Source of the DNA: Rattus norvegicus
Lineage: Eukaryota > Chordata > Mammalia > Rodentia > Muridae
Reading direction: 5' to 3'
Assembly: GCF_036323735.1 (NCBI RefSeq)
Contig: NC_086024.1
Span: 67,824,424 to 67,888,423, forward strand
DNA length: 64,000 nt
Shown here piece by piece: positions 21,712 to 33,975 of this stretch (the stretch's first letter is position 1; each line of letters begins with the position of its first letter). The translations under genes and the position numbers were made by a program. The notes under the pieces were generated by a model that ran no database searches, was not told the origin of the DNA, and worked only from the letters and a program-made list of their open reading frames with translations.

Positions 21712-22565
21712 CACCATAATGCCATCACTTTCCTTTCTTCAACATCATTTTTGGTAAGTCCAGTTAGCGACCAAGGCCAGGTCAGTGTCATAAAAGCAAA
21801 TGACAAGACAAAAACATCCCAAAGGTCTACGGACATAATTTTCAACATGGAAAGAACAATTCACCAAGCATGAAAGTGGAGCAAGAAGGTCCACCAGTAT
21901 AAAAAAGGTAAGTAGCCAGCTGAGGTAGTAAATGCTTCCAGAGCCACACATAAAACACAGCCCTGGAACGGAGTAGAGAAAACAACACAAACACGGCTGA
22001 GGTCTGGCACCCGCCCATAAAGAATAAATGTGCATCTCAGGATCTCAGGGGAGAGTAACTTAACAGTAATAGGCAATGGGGGCATAAGTGCAAACTTCTA
22101 GCGAGCTAAAGGTGAATAAAGCGGCTGATCTCTGAATTATCACTGGCAATCTAGTGATACGTCAAACCAAAGGAGACAAATATCCACTGACACCACAACT
22201 GGATAGGACTTCCTTGGATCGGATACGCTAGTGACCTCCCTCTCTTCTCACTCCTCATATACTTAGCAAAGTCACAACTGGTTCTTCTTAGGCTCAGCTC
22301 AATGGAATCCAAGGAGAGATAGGCTCCAAAGACTGTCACATCTGCAACATGCCCACAGGGGAAGAGAAAGGCAAAGCTGAGTGGAGCTGTATACTGAACT
22401 TGGTGGTTGGACATTTAAAGTCAGTAGGGGACAAACCTGATTAGATTAGGACTCAAGAAGAAACCACTGAAGTTAAGGTATCACTTATCCCCTAACGAAT
22501 CACTTCTTGTTTAAGTAATTTGAACTGAGTATTTGTTACTCCACGCTAAGGGGCTCACTTGCTCA
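21712..22565. other. Unique non-coding DNA
   Basis: No repeat or exon recognised; antisense open frames of 74-96 codons show no family motif. Confidence 0.45.
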
Positions 22566-22567
22566 TA

Positions 22568-22672
22568 CTGTAGTTAGCTCTTTAAGAGTAGGACCCGCAT
22601 TGCTGTCATTTCTAGGCACCCTGGTAGCACCTAGTACAAGGTCAACAGTAGAACAACTGCGTGAAAGAGGGA
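22568..22672 (+). repeat. L2 LINE 3'-end fragment
   Basis: The order 'tagctctttaagagtaggac', 'tttctaggcaccctggtagc', 'acctagtacaagg' and 'caacagtagaacaa' parallels the conserved mammalian L2 3' end ('agctccttgagggcaggg', 'cctagcacagtgcctggcac', 'atagtaggcgctcaataaa'). This explains the apparently protein-like open frame at 22600-22947, which I reject as a gene. Confidence 0.7.
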
Positions 22673-22674
22673 TA

Positions 22675-25580
22675 TTCAAGCATCAGATTCTTGGAATTTA
22701 CCCTGGGTCTGTGAGTGAGGAGGTAAGCAGGGCAAGAAGCAGGGCAAGATGGTCAATGTGGAGTGTAGTTCGCACGCACGCACAGACTGTGCCTACAAAC
22801 ACCTCCCTCTTGCAAGCCACTGTCTCATTTGCACTGAAACAACTACCTTTAGTAATCTGGTGTAAGGCTACTGAAATGCATTCTTCGTTTCTCTCGATGA
22901 CATCCCATCATCCCGGGAATGGGAAAAAGAAATCACTGACAAAATAAACCCAGAAATGTCTACTATCCCTGCTCTTAAAACATGGGTGGAATAAATGAGA
23001 CCTCCCTCTTCCTCTCATGGAACCACAGCTTCAGGCCGTGGGCTATAGCCCGCATCATGATAGTTTGCTCAACCATAAGCTGCACATGACTCCAAAGGAC
23101 ACTGCATGCCTTCTGAGGCTTCAGGTAAACATGGATTTTAGTGAGAAGCTCACAGCCTCTATCGCTGTCCTTCACAGCTTTTCCTTCTACTTAGAAGCTT
23201 CTCCTTGCCATGCATGTGCATGCATGTGCACATGTGTTCATGTGTGCATAGTGATGCTTTTGTATAGAAAACCTGGATCCCAACTGTATAATAAATGCCT
23301 GAGGAATTAAATACAAATACAGCTGATACTCTGTTTCTGAAGGAAAGAGAAAAATCTGGAATTAGGAGCCAGACCAAAAAGCTACACAACAACAGGAGCT
23401 TCCTTGACGTCATTATCAGGCCCCAGCTCTCATGTGTTAGTAAGCAATAACTGTTCTCTCAAAAAGGACAGCCAAGTGCTAAGTTTTGCCTTGAGGCCTT
23501 ACGTGATTCTGTTTTTACCCAAGATCTATAAAATCTTAGGCTCAGCACTTTTCGTCTTAGCTTAAATCCCTCGCATCTTAGGCTTGGCACTTTTCAGCAG
23601 TGGAAAGGAGTTTTCTTCAGAGCTGTATTTCACAAAGAATGACTATTTCTCTGCAGAGGTATTTTACATATTGAACAATGGATAAAAATAACACAATTAA
23701 AATGTAGATGTCCAGGCAACTGGCTAAACACTACTAGATTCATTAGCTCCCCATATGGGCCTCCAAACATACCCAACTTAAATTCATCCTTTGCCAAATG
23801 ACAAATCAACATATGTCATAGATTCTTACTATCTCTCAGAGGTTAAACTTTCATGTTGAATGGTCTGCTCTGCGAATATACCAGCCTACATGTTCCTTTG
23901 GCGTGTGATTTACTTTGCTTTTCCTCATAATGCCTTTGTGTCTACTATCGTTTATTAATCATGTGCGAAATAAATACTGCCACTTGATTATTATTATAGT
24001 AAGTCCTTTACATGCACCCATGAGTCTTGAAGGAAAACACTTAGCAACATGAGTCACTGTGTAGACAACTTTTATAATTGTAGGTGTGGAGTAAATGCTG
24101 GCTGGGCTACTACCAACAGCAGCGGTCACTCTAAGAACATTAACAACCACAGCATGTGAAGGAAGTGCTTTGTTACCTCATGTCTGTCGGTCTAATTAGA
24201 AACCATAATCAGTGCAAGACTGAAAGTCCATCCCCTTCCCTCTCAAGCATACAGCACTGAAAACAGTGCTGTGTACATTAAAACTCACTCAATAAGCTTG
24301 GTGGAAAGCATGAATGAAACTGGCACAATTATTGGGGTTCTTTCCTCAACATCTGGAGACACCAGTCACAGTAAAGTGACCCTCACAACATCCCAGCATC
24401 TTTCACTCGCTTGAACATCTCAGAAGAATAAAGCTGCCTTTTATACCTCAAAAAGGGCTTCCAGAAACCCAGGTTACTGTCTTAATATCCTTACATAAAT
24501 CAAGAATGGACACATTTTTGGTAGTATTTCACCAACAAGAACCACAAGCACAGGTGTGGCTCACTTCAGAAAGCCCTCCCAACATGTCCTGTCCAGGAAT
24601 CCTCCCCAGGAGTCATTACGGCCTCTGCAAACTTCCCAGGGCCCATCCCAGCACCCGCCACATGAAGCCGTAGAAAGATGGACAATTACTTTACATTAGG
24701 AACAAGTCTGTGTCCCATATAAACAGATATTTCAGACATTTGACCTAGCCCTGCACATGGTAAATAGTCAGAATTTACTTAAAGAAGAAAAAAATGCAGT
24801 CTCTGTAGAAAGTTCAGCTGTCCATAATTGACCATGAACTTGATAAGATAAATTACTCTGGAATGTTCCAGAAGCATGGGATGTTATTATTCTACAAGCT
24901 GTTGTTTTTAGGGCTGTCTCTTTGTTAGATTTTTGGCATATGAAGAAGAGTGTCTTTTTGCCAACAGTGATCCTATTTACTTACTCTTCTGTTGTCCCTC
25001 AACTATGTTAAATAATTCTCCCAAAATAGTGATTAAAGACTACAGCTTTAAAATACATTACACAAAACACTTTGTACTTGTCCAAAGTTTTCATTTAGGC
25101 AGAACACTTTAAACTGCCATTAACCCTTAGAATAGTAAATAGTATCTAGTGATTCATAAAATGGCTTTTAACTGCTAAAAAAAAAATGATAGTCTAACAT
25201 CTTCTTTCATACTTTTCTGTTTTCAAGGCTTTTGTCAAATATGTTCTGATCATAAGGTCTGTTTCAAGTCTCATTTGTTAACGCCCTCAGCAAAAGCCCC
25301 CAACGGAGTCCACCAGTCGGCCTGCGCATCTCAAGTACTAAGCCCACAGATAGTACAGAAAAATCCCAAGACTCATGTACAGCAACTTTTAGGAATTATT
25401 GGGCTCAATAGGAAAATTTAAAAACTAGCCCTGGTGATAGCTAGCATCATGTCTCGGTAGTTTGTGGTAACTGACTTAACTTGTGGTGACTGACTTCAAA
25501 GTAGCACACAGCTTAACAAGCAGATACAAGACATGAGGTTAAGTCAGCAAATAACATTTTGAAGTAGAAAGTTCTTTTTT
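22675..25580. other. Unique non-coding DNA
   Basis: About 2.9 kb with no recognised exon. Minor structure: a TGCATG-rich patch at about 23208-23246, and a 21-bp imperfect direct repeat (atcttaggctcagcacttttc, 23532 and 23575). No RNA gene is recognised. Confidence 0.5.
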
Positions 25581-25585
25581 TTCCT

Positions 25586-25721
25586 AGATAGGGTTTCTCT
25601 GTGTAGCCCTGGCTGTCCTGGGACTCACTCTGTAGACTAGCCTGGCCTGAAACTCACAGAGATTCTCTTGCCTCTGGCTCCCAAGTGCTGAGTTCAAAGA
25701 TATGCACCATCACAGCTGGCT
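25586..25721 (-). mobile_element. B1 SINE, antisense, with target-site duplication
   Basis: Reverse-complement B1: 'agatagggtttctctgtgta', 'gccctggctgtcctgggact', 'cactctgtagactagcctgg' and 'tcccaagtgctgagttcaaa', preceded by T-rich sequence (the A tail on the other strand). Flanking direct repeats tgaagtagaRa (25560-25570 and 25721-25731, one mismatch) mark the insertion. Confidence 0.93.
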
Positions 25722-25989
25722 GAAGTAGAGAATCCTTATCACTACAATGTTTTTATCCTAAAATTTAAACACACGGCTTCAGGTTTCATTTAATTTCAGA
25801 AGGACTTTTCTCTCTAAATCTCTTTTGTTTCTATTGTTGAATGTGATCTTAAAGGAATGGCCTGGCCCTCCCACTCCTGAACTCTCAGAATCTGAAAGGA
25901 CAGATGTTTTTTCTTAAAATACATTATTTGCCTGTAGGAATATTAAATAAAATATTTAAAATTAAAAAAATAAAAGAAAGCACTCTAAA

Positions 25990-26105
25990 TCCAGGTGTGG
26001 AAGTATACATCTGTTATTCCAGTTCTAAGGAGACTGAGGCAGGAGAATTGGCTGGAATTTGAGGACAACTTGGACTATACAGTAAACACCCTGCAGCCCG
26101 TGCTA
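25990..26105 (+). repeat. Diverged B1/B4-type SINE
   Basis: 'ccaggtgtggaagtatacat', 'tgttattccagttctaagga' and 'gactgaggcaggagaattgg' match the sense 5' half of a 7SL-derived SINE. The 3' half is degenerate. The open frame 25995-26264 lies across it and is not a gene. Confidence 0.6.
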
Positions 26106-26394
26106 CAGGAAAGACACTCTAACACCATACTGACCATACGGGTTGCTGGTATGGATGCCAAACATACTCTCTTCATTCCAAGTGAGATCTCACAAAATTG
26201 TTTAGAACCAAGTCACACTGCCACCAAGACATATGTGGACATGCTGTGCAGGACATTCTGCTAAAGTCTGAAGAAGGAGCTTCAGATTCCCTCCCCTTCC
26301 CATTCTCTGTTTGTAGAAAGAGTAGTGCTCTCCAGAGACTGAAGCTGTCCACGCCCTGAAAGACTACAAGCTGGTAGCAGGCAAGGTGTCCCGT

Positions 26395-26500
26395 AGTCCC
26401 TCCAGCACTGTGAAGGCAGGAGGGTCACAATGCATTTGAGGCCAGCACGAATGACAAGGCTCCACCCTGTCTCCAAATAAAACCAAATGGACAAATCAAT
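26395..26500 (+). repeat. SINE fragment (B1/B4-type)
   Basis: 'ctccagcactgtgaaggcag', 'gaggccagcacgaatgacaa' and 'ccctgtctccaaataaa' resemble the right half of a sense B1/B4 SINE ending in an A-rich tail. Family uncertain. Confidence 0.5.
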
Positions 26501-26838
26501 CATCTTTAGTATGTTCGTCGACTCAGGCAACTGTCACTGCAAGTACATTTTATAACACGTTCTGCTTTTATTTGTATTTTCTCGTCTACTACAAGTTCCA
26601 TGGAAGAACCAATGCCAGCTGTTTGATAGCTTCGAGATTCCTGAAGACGGTGACTGAGAAACACACTTGGACATGCATGCCTCAGCCCAGTGGGATCGCT
26701 ACCACAGCAGATTCTGTACACTAAGGAATCTCAACCAAGACAGGAATGAAAGCTGTGAGTTATGGCTCACTTTACGATGGACTCTCCCACTTTAAAACAG
26801 ACTTCTGAATCATTCCAAAACTGGCTCTAGGAAATAGG

Positions 26839-26884
26839 TAACAGCAACAACAACAACAACAACAACAAGAACAAAAACAACCCC
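26839..26884. repeat. (CAA)n simple repeat
   Basis: About eight CAA units followed by interrupted A/C runs. Confidence 0.9.
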
Positions 26885-27069
26885 CCAAATAAAACTCCAG
26901 GCAACCTGCCATCAAAATTAGTCCTAATTAAGTACTCTCTTCTCAAGAAAAAAGCAGATTTTAATTCTTAATTCAAATTGCTTAGGTATATTACATACTT
27001 AGTACTACAAAAAATATTTCACATATATTTATAACCTTTTGGGGGGATAGAAGGGGTTTATGGAAGGGG

Positions 27070-27092
27070 TCTCTCTCTCTCTATCTCTCTCT

Positions 27093-27146
<54 letters not shown>
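27070..27146. repeat. (TC)n(TG)n compound microsatellite
   Basis: A TC run (with one 'ta') changes to about 25 TG units. It abuts the left (3') end of an antisense B1, so it may have grown from that element's tail. Confidence 0.95.
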
Positions 27147-27148
<2 letters not shown>

Positions 27149-27256
27149 CTTTGACCATCCCGGCACTCAGTATGTATCCTCAAACTCAAAGAGATCCGCC
27201 CATGCCTATACTCTGCTGGGATTAAGGACTGAAGGCACGTACCACCACTGCCTGCC
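27147..27256 (-). repeat. B1 SINE, antisense, 3' end replaced by microsatellite
   Basis: 'atcccggcactcag', 'caaactcaaagagatccgcc', 'ctgctgggattaaggactga' and 'ccaccactgcctgcc' are reverse-complement B1 landmarks. The usual 'acagggtttctctgtgtagc' left end is missing and the TC/TG microsatellite sits there instead. Confidence 0.75.
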
Positions 27257-27259
27257 ACT

Positions 27260-28450
27260 TTTTCCCTTTTTAAATAAAGCACTTAACTACCTTTAGTATG
27301 GCCTAATAGTTAAGACTACACTTCCTGGGCACAAAAAAAGAAAAGAAAATCCCCACACATGAAAATCCTTTCAGAATTTTCAGGCTCTGAAGAACAACTT
27401 TCCCAGCAGGACACCAAACTTCAGAGAGGGGGGCCATTTGACTTGTGCCCCAAATTCCAGGCATTCCCCAGATAAAGTCATAACTTTATAAAGACACCAA
27501 TTATCACATACCGCATGTTCTCTGAGTGGTTATGCTCTGTTCAACAAATTTCATATGAATTTGAGTATTATGTGCATGTAGACATTTCCTGTTTAATTGA
27601 GGTGGAAAAGCACTAAGGACGTTGCCTAAGGCGGCACCTCTCCTGGACATGTGCAGCCTCAAAAAGGCCCGCCAGACCTTCTGGAAGTATGGTTTCTATG
27701 CTGACCAGAGAAACTGTCCCATGACCTGGGCAAAGAGCAATTAACGTTCACTAGCCAAGATAAGCCACGGTAGTGAAACAACATGCTCCTGAATTCAGTG
27801 GAACAGAGTAAGACAAAGATTCCTGAGGTCCCAGGAACTGCAAAACCTAGGAGATTTTAGTATTCACATCTTAGATACATGGGGTGCTGGAGAAATGAGA
27901 GGTTGAAATCACTCTTGGGAGGGGATGGTGTTTAGAATATCAGTATGCTTTCTTACAGGCTTTTGTGCAATTAACTGCAAAATTTAAAAATGAAGTGGTT
28001 ATAAGCTCCACAGTTGAGCAGCCGGTTGGATCCCGGATTCAGAAGTGGAAAATCCATTACTCCATACCCCATGGCCAATGCAGGCTTTCCCTCGGAGCGC
28101 TGAAATCTTTGGCTGGGAAAGCAAACGAGCTTCCGCTACAGTTTTGATTTCCAGCCGTGATTAGAAAAACCGATTATTGAGAACTGTTTTCCATCATCCC
28201 AGGAAGCTTCAGCACACACCCCTCCTTTGTGACTTGTTCTCCTCCTCTGAGTGGCATACGACTTAAGAAGAGGAATATCTAATTCTATTCCGTGGCCCCC
28301 ACCCCCAAAGGTTCAAAGTGAGCAGTGTTTAAAGCTTAACTGTAATCTACCTTAAACTCTGGGATAGTGGTGATCCTATTTCATGAGGGGAAAAAAATGC
28401 AGTTCATAAACATCTACCTTCAAATTCCCTAAGGGGGTAAAAAATAGAAA
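27260..28450. other. Unique non-coding DNA, with a candidate constrained patch
   Basis: No exon recognised. The stretch 28010-28150 has several CpGs and balanced base composition unlike its surroundings (see findings). Confidence 0.4.
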
Positions 28451-28451
28451 G

Positions 28452-28545
28452 CTCTCATGAAGGCAAGTGTGGTCACACACTGCTGAGGCAGGGGGATTGT
28501 AAGTACAGGCTATTTTGTTCAAAAAAAGAACCAAACAACAAACAG
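28452..28545 (+). repeat. Short SINE remnant (B4-like)
   Basis: 'gaaggcaagtgtggtcacac' followed by 'tgctgaggcagggggatt', then an A-rich 'aaaaaaagaacc' tail, suggests an internally deleted 7SL-derived SINE. Weak match. Confidence 0.4.
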
Positions 28546-28549
28546 AAAA

Positions 28550-31430
28550 GGACAAAAACCAGACAAATTATCCTGATACACTTGAAAACTGAATTATAAA
28601 AGGGAAAAAAAGCTTTGTTTAGTTTGGTGGAAGTAGATGATCGCCATTATCCCATACTGTACAAAACTAAGAACTGTTTAACAACAAAGCTAGATTCAAA
28701 GCCTCTCAACTTGGGGATTCTTCTCGAGTTCTTCCTGGTTCCCCGGAGGGTCAGCGCAGGAAGCTGAGCAGACAGGTAATGAAGGGGAAGGTTCACCTGT
28801 GCACACCTGCATCTACGAACAGAGGCTCTCCCAACTCACCTCCCCCAGGCTGGTTCTTCCATCAGCTCCAGAAGGAAAGAGAATTTTAGTTTCTTGCCAA
28901 GACTGAACATCTGCAAACACTGTATATTCCTAAGGAAGACACACTACACTTGTAAAAATGGGCTTACTATGTTTTAGAGGAAATGTCCCTCCTAGGTAAC
29001 AGTTCATAGGGATCTACTTGACAGCTGGGAATAATATACATGCCATGATTGTTCTACTTAGGAGGAATAATAATAATTTGTTAATAATAAATGTGAAAAA
29101 GAAAAATGTTACAAATTTGGCATGGACAACTGTTATGCTTCCCGTATGATTCTAAATAAAACTGATTTTCTTTCTCTCTTCCTTCCTTTCTCTCTTTTCT
29201 TTCTTATTCTGCAACTACATGGACAATCAAGAAAAAGAAGAAAATCTGAAAGTGCAGCTCTTTCTGTGACTGAGACTCAGAGCAGAAGCTGCTACAATGA
29301 AGAACAAAGTCAGAATGACTCATTCCATGTCAGTTTGATTTTGTTACAGTGTGAGTTTGGGCCAGACTGTCAAGGCTGAAATTGCTGATGCGACATTTAT
29401 TAAATGTATGTGACCTTGGGGGACTGAAGGCTTTCATGGGTTCCTCACCCACACCATAAAAGACACAGAGCTGTAATGCAGTTGAGGTGACAGTTTGAAA
29501 CTGCCTGGCTATGCATCATCAGTAATGTCCACTTACTGTTATGTCCTTCTATGCTTTGGAGCTCCTCTGCTTTCCTTTTTCTTTTCTTTTTTTGTCACTT
29601 CAGGAGCAAAACGTTATAATGTTATAATGTTCTAGTTGTTTAGCTTTATCAGTGACTGCTGTTTAAACCTCAACACTTCCATTTCCTTCACTGTAAAATT
29701 ATTTCTTCTCTTGAAAAACTGAAAGCAGTGTTGGATTCCAGTTTGCTTTTTCTAGCCAGGAAAGGCTACTGTTTCCCAACTTTTCAAGTCTAGAATAACA
29801 TACCATTCCTGAAATCCTACAAAACCCTAACGATTAGGGACCTAACCTCCAAAATCCTTCGTTTGGAGGATATCTCTTATTAAACTAAATCCCCTCCCAT
29901 AGCTTTTGGTGAGAAAATGAATTCAAAACATTAGTGTTTACAAAGATTAGGCTTAGTGAGTTAAGTGGGAAGGGGGCTGGGACCGGAAATGGTAGGGGTA
30001 TAGGAAGAAGTGGATGATCCCTGGGATGGAAGGCTGACAAATCAGGTAAGACTCTATTTGAAGATCAGAGCTTCTGTGTGAAGCAGCAAGTCATGCTTAC
30101 CAGCTAGAGTGCTTCCTGTGACTTCCTCCTCTGGTAGAAATTTCCTGGGACACCAAAGAACAGCATGTCCAAGGAAGTAACTTCTGAGTCTAAGAACAGA
30201 AACGGTCCCCAGCACAGCAACTATGCCCTGAACTGACTGTGTTTCCCAGGACATGGATTTAGCAGGCAGCTGCATAGGACAGACTGGAAGCAGAAGGACT
30301 GGGTGCTCCAACAGGAATTAAACTCCTCAAGGACTGATTCCAAGCTAGCTACCCAATTGTTCAAATTCAACAAGTGTTCTTTCTGCCTCTGCATCCACTC
30401 TGAAATTTTTATTCTGTTCAAATATTAATGGTCACACACCACTATAGATACCTCCTCTGTGTAAGGAATCACAGTGGACTTTCCCATAACAACAATACAG
30501 TTATATATGCCTCCAACTCAGCATATCCAGAAAGCACATTTTTTGGCCAATCTCTGTGTGAATGAATGTTCACAGGAAGAACCAGACTGACTCTTCTGCA
30601 AGCCTGGTTGACCTGTTAGAGCTTCAGAGTTGTACAGAATTTGGGATGTTACAGGTCTATAGCTAAGTTTTCTTGGGCTACCTTTTGCCCTATAAGAAGC
30701 ACTTTATTGCCCTCCTCTGTATCTGAACTGATAGCTTTGTGACCCTTGGATAAATCAAGTGAAAAGTATAGCGTCCACCACTAATTTTTCCAACTTATCA
30801 ATAAGCTAAGAATACTATGAGACACCATCTGAGGGCTGTAACAGGAGTTTGCTTTGCTTTGCTTTAATCAATCTCCCCTACATTTCCATCAATTTACTTG
30901 AAAAGTATCTTGATCTGTGAGCATCTAGAAGAGGGTGATAGAGCAGATCCACTCCAAGCCTTGGGAGACCTTCAAACTCTCCAAGGTACTGGCACAAAGT
31001 TTGCTAAGAAGTACCAGATACAGAATAATGTGGCAAACAGTAGGTTACGAGAACACAGAATTGAGGCTGTTCATTGGTGTCAGCAACCAGGACTATATCT
31101 CTCCTGACACATTCACCTTCCGGCTCTTTCCTTCTTACCACAGCCCTACAGTAGTGATGACTTTTACAGAGGTGTGCAGTGTGATGTGGTAGGAAAATCC
31201 TCCTTCCAGATTAAGGGAGTTGAGTCCTGTTTATAATCTGCCAATGTAAGTGGATTGACTTGGTTTAGGATATAGGCACAACTCTCTCTAGGCCCCAGTG
31301 TCTTTTTATGAGACATAACAGAGATGTTTCTAGTCTTAAAGATAATGCTATAAAAAAAATAAATACTAAATTTCCATTGAACACTATTTCTGATCAGCCA
31401 AACAGTCCTCATAACAAGAGCTACTATAAA
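28550..31430. other. Unique non-coding DNA
   Basis: About 2.9 kb without recognised repeats or exons, apart from short AAT-rich DNA at 29064-29095. Antisense open frames (30054-30311, 30221-30421) lack family motifs. Confidence 0.5.
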
Positions 31431-31433
31431 TTA

Positions 31434-31569
31434 AGACAGGGTCTCACTGTGTTGCTCTGGTTGTCCTAGAACTCACTATATAGTTCCAGACTGGCCTTGA
31501 ACTCACAGATGTCAGCCTGCCTGTACCTTCCAAGTGCTGGAATTGAAGGTGTTTGACACTATGCCAGTC
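31434..31569 (-). repeat. B1 SINE, antisense
   Basis: Reverse-complement B1: 'agacagggtctcactgtgtt', 'gtcctagaactcactatata', 'cagactggccttgaactcac', 'ccaagtgctggaattgaagg', ending 'tgccagtc'. Full length and moderately diverged. Confidence 0.88.
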
Positions 31570-32000
31570 TCCTCAATCTTAATCTTAACTAAGACTTTTT
31601 AAGAGATCTTAAGAAAGCTAGGATTGCTCCATTGTCTTAAACTCACCACTTTCTGTTCTATTAACACCCAGAAACAAGGCTAGGAGGCCTTACCCCTTAC
31701 CTCTCCATTTTTCAGGCTATAAAATGCTTAGTGAAGATGTCCATGAGAGCATAGCTCCAAGGACACTTATGACCAGACACAACTAAGCATTTTTTTGAAA
31801 ATCCTAAGGTCAAAGCTGTTAATTGAGCCATTTGGGAAGAAAGGGGAAACTATTATATGAGTAAAACAGAATAGCAAAATGTGGGTAGGTGCAATTTTCA
31901 TCAACAACTTGGAAGCAATCATCAAAGAGCTAAAGCCTCAGATTCCAGGTCTGATTGTTGAATACCTCAGGGCAAGCAGACAGGGCACTATCAAGATTAC
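31570..32000. other. Unique non-coding DNA
   Basis: No repeat or exon recognised. Confidence 0.4.
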
Positions 32001-32002
32001 TA

Positions 32003-32232
32003 ACCCTTTGGAGTGGGAGAGATGATGGCACAGTGGTTAGAAACACATACTGCTCATGCAGGGGACCCGAGTTTGATTGTCAGCACCAATATCAGGCAGC
32101 TCACAACAGCCTATGACTCAAGGGAGACCCAAATTCTCCCACCTGGGCAAGCGCCTAAACTCATGTGCACAAACCTGTACAGAAACACATAAAAATGAAC
32201 GAAATTAAATATAACTTTTAAAAATCTTTTTT
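32003..32232 (+). repeat. B3-type SINE, host of the L1 insertion
   Basis: 'gtgggagagatgatggcaca', 'gtggttagaaacacatactg', 'gcaggggacccgagtttga' and 'tcagcaccaatatcaggcag', then an A/T-rich tail ('acacataaaaatg'). The young L1 inserted into the end of its tail, so the B3 is the older of the two. Confidence 0.8.
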
Positions 32233-32247
32233 AACACCTATGGTCAC

Positions 32248-33330
32248 TTGATTTTTGACAAAGGAGCCAAAACCATCCAATGGAAAAAAGATAGCATTTT
32301 CAGCAAATGGTGCTGGTTCAACTGGAGGGCAACATGTAGAAGAATGCAGATCGATCCATGCTTATCACCCTGTACAAAGCTTAAGTCCAAGTGGATCAAG
32401 GACCTCCACATCAAACCAGACACACTCAAACTAATAGAAGAAAAACTAGGGAAGCATCTGGAACACATGGGCACTGGAAAAAATTTCCTGAACAAAACAC
32501 CAATGGCTTATGCTCTAAGATCAAGAATCGACAAATGGGATCTCATAAAACTGCAAAGCTTCTGTAAGGCAAAGGACACTGTGGTTAGGACAAAACGGCA
32601 ACCAACAGATTGGGAAAAGATCTTTACCAATCCTACAACAGATAGAGGCCTTATATCCAAAATATACAAAGAACTCAAGAAGTTAGACCGCAGGGAAACA
32701 AATAACCCTATTAAAAAATGGGGTTCAGAGCTAAACAAAGAATTCACAGCTGAGGAATGCCGAATGGCTGAGAAACACCTAAAGAAATGTTCAACATCTT
32801 TAGTCATAAGGGAAATGCAAATCAAAACAACCCTGAGATTTCACCTCACACCAGTGCGATTGGCTAAGATCAAAAACTCAGGTGACAGCAGATGCTGGCG
32901 AGGATGTGGAGAAAGAGGAACACTCCTCCATTGTTGGTGGGATTGCAGACTGGTAAAACCATTCTGGAAATCAGTCTGGAGGTTCCTCAGAAAATTGGAC
33001 ATTGAACTGCCTGAGGATCCAGCTATACCTCTCTTGGGCATATACCCAAAAGATGCCTCAACATATAAAAGAGACACGTGCTCCACTATGTTCATCGCAG
33101 CCTTATTTATAATAGCCAGAAGCTGGAAAGAACCCAGATGCCCTTCAACAGAGGAATGGATACAGAAAATGTGGTACATCTACACAATGGAATATTACTC
33201 AGCTATCAAAAACAACGAGTTTATGAAATTCGTAGGCAAATGGTTGGAACTGGAAAATATCATCCTGAGTGAGCTAACCCAATCACAGAAAGACATACAT
33301 GGTATGCACTCATTGATAAGTGGCTATTAG
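32248..33330 (+). pseudogene. L1 ORF2 C-terminal fragment (dead-on-arrival)
   Basis: 360 codons are open, from the first in-frame ATG inside the truncated element; that ATG is an internal Met, not the true ORF2 start. The product covers only the segment after the reverse-transcriptase core and the C-terminal Cys-rich domain. The CX3CX7HX4C motif is intact (C216, C220, H228, C233 in this numbering, within 'CWRGCGERGTLLHCWWDC'). Full ORF2p is roughly 1,280 residues, so less than a third is present and both enzymatic domains are absent. It is not expected to be a functional gene. Confidence 0.93.
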
Positions 33331-33904
33331 CCCAAATGCTTGAATTACCCTAGATCCCTAGAACAAACGAAACTCAAGACGGATGATCAAAATGTGAATG
33401 CTTCACTCCTTCTTTAAATGAGGAAAAAGAATACCCTTGGCAGGGAAGGGAGAGGCAAAGATTAAAACAGAGACTGAAGGAACACCCATTCAGAGCCTGC
33501 CCCACATGTGGCCCATACATATACAGCCACCCAATTAGACAAGATGGATGAAGCAAAGAAGTGCAGACCGACAGGAGCCGGATGTAGATCGCTCCTGAGA
33601 GACACAGCCAGAATACAGCAAATATAGAGGCGAATGCCAGCAGCAAACCACTGAACTGAGAATAGGTCCCCTATTGAAGGAATCAGAGAAAGAACTGGAA
33701 GAGCTTGAAGGGGCTCGAGACCCCAAAAGTACAACAATGCCAAGCAACCAGAGCTTCCAGGGACTAAGCCACTACCTAAAGACTATACATGGACTGACCC
33801 TGGACTCTGACCCCATAGGTAGCAATGAATATCCTAGTAAGAGCACCAGTGGAAGGGGAAGCCCTGGGTCCTGCTAAGACTGAACCCCCAGTGAACTAGT
33901 CTAT

Positions 33905-33975
33905 GGGGGGAGGGCGGCAATGGGGGGAGGGTTGGGAGGGGAACACCCATAAGGAAGGGGAGGGGGGAGGGGGAT
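33905..33975 (+). other. G-rich block in L1 3' UTR (G-quadruplex potential)
   Basis: Several G4-G6 runs separated by one to four bases occur in two clusters (33905-33941 and 33952-33973). G-rich polypurine tracts are a conserved feature of mammalian L1 3' UTRs. Confidence 0.8.

Noticed and set aside
22600..22947. Exon with acceptor (tttctag) and donor (gag|gtaagc), protein-like translation
   Set aside because: The first part aligns by eye with the L2 LINE 3' end, which explains the sequence; no protein family match.
32248..33330. Functional 360-residue gene
   Set aside because: It is the C-terminal remnant of L1 ORF2 in a 5'-truncated insertion with target-site duplication; no own promoter and no enzymatic domains.
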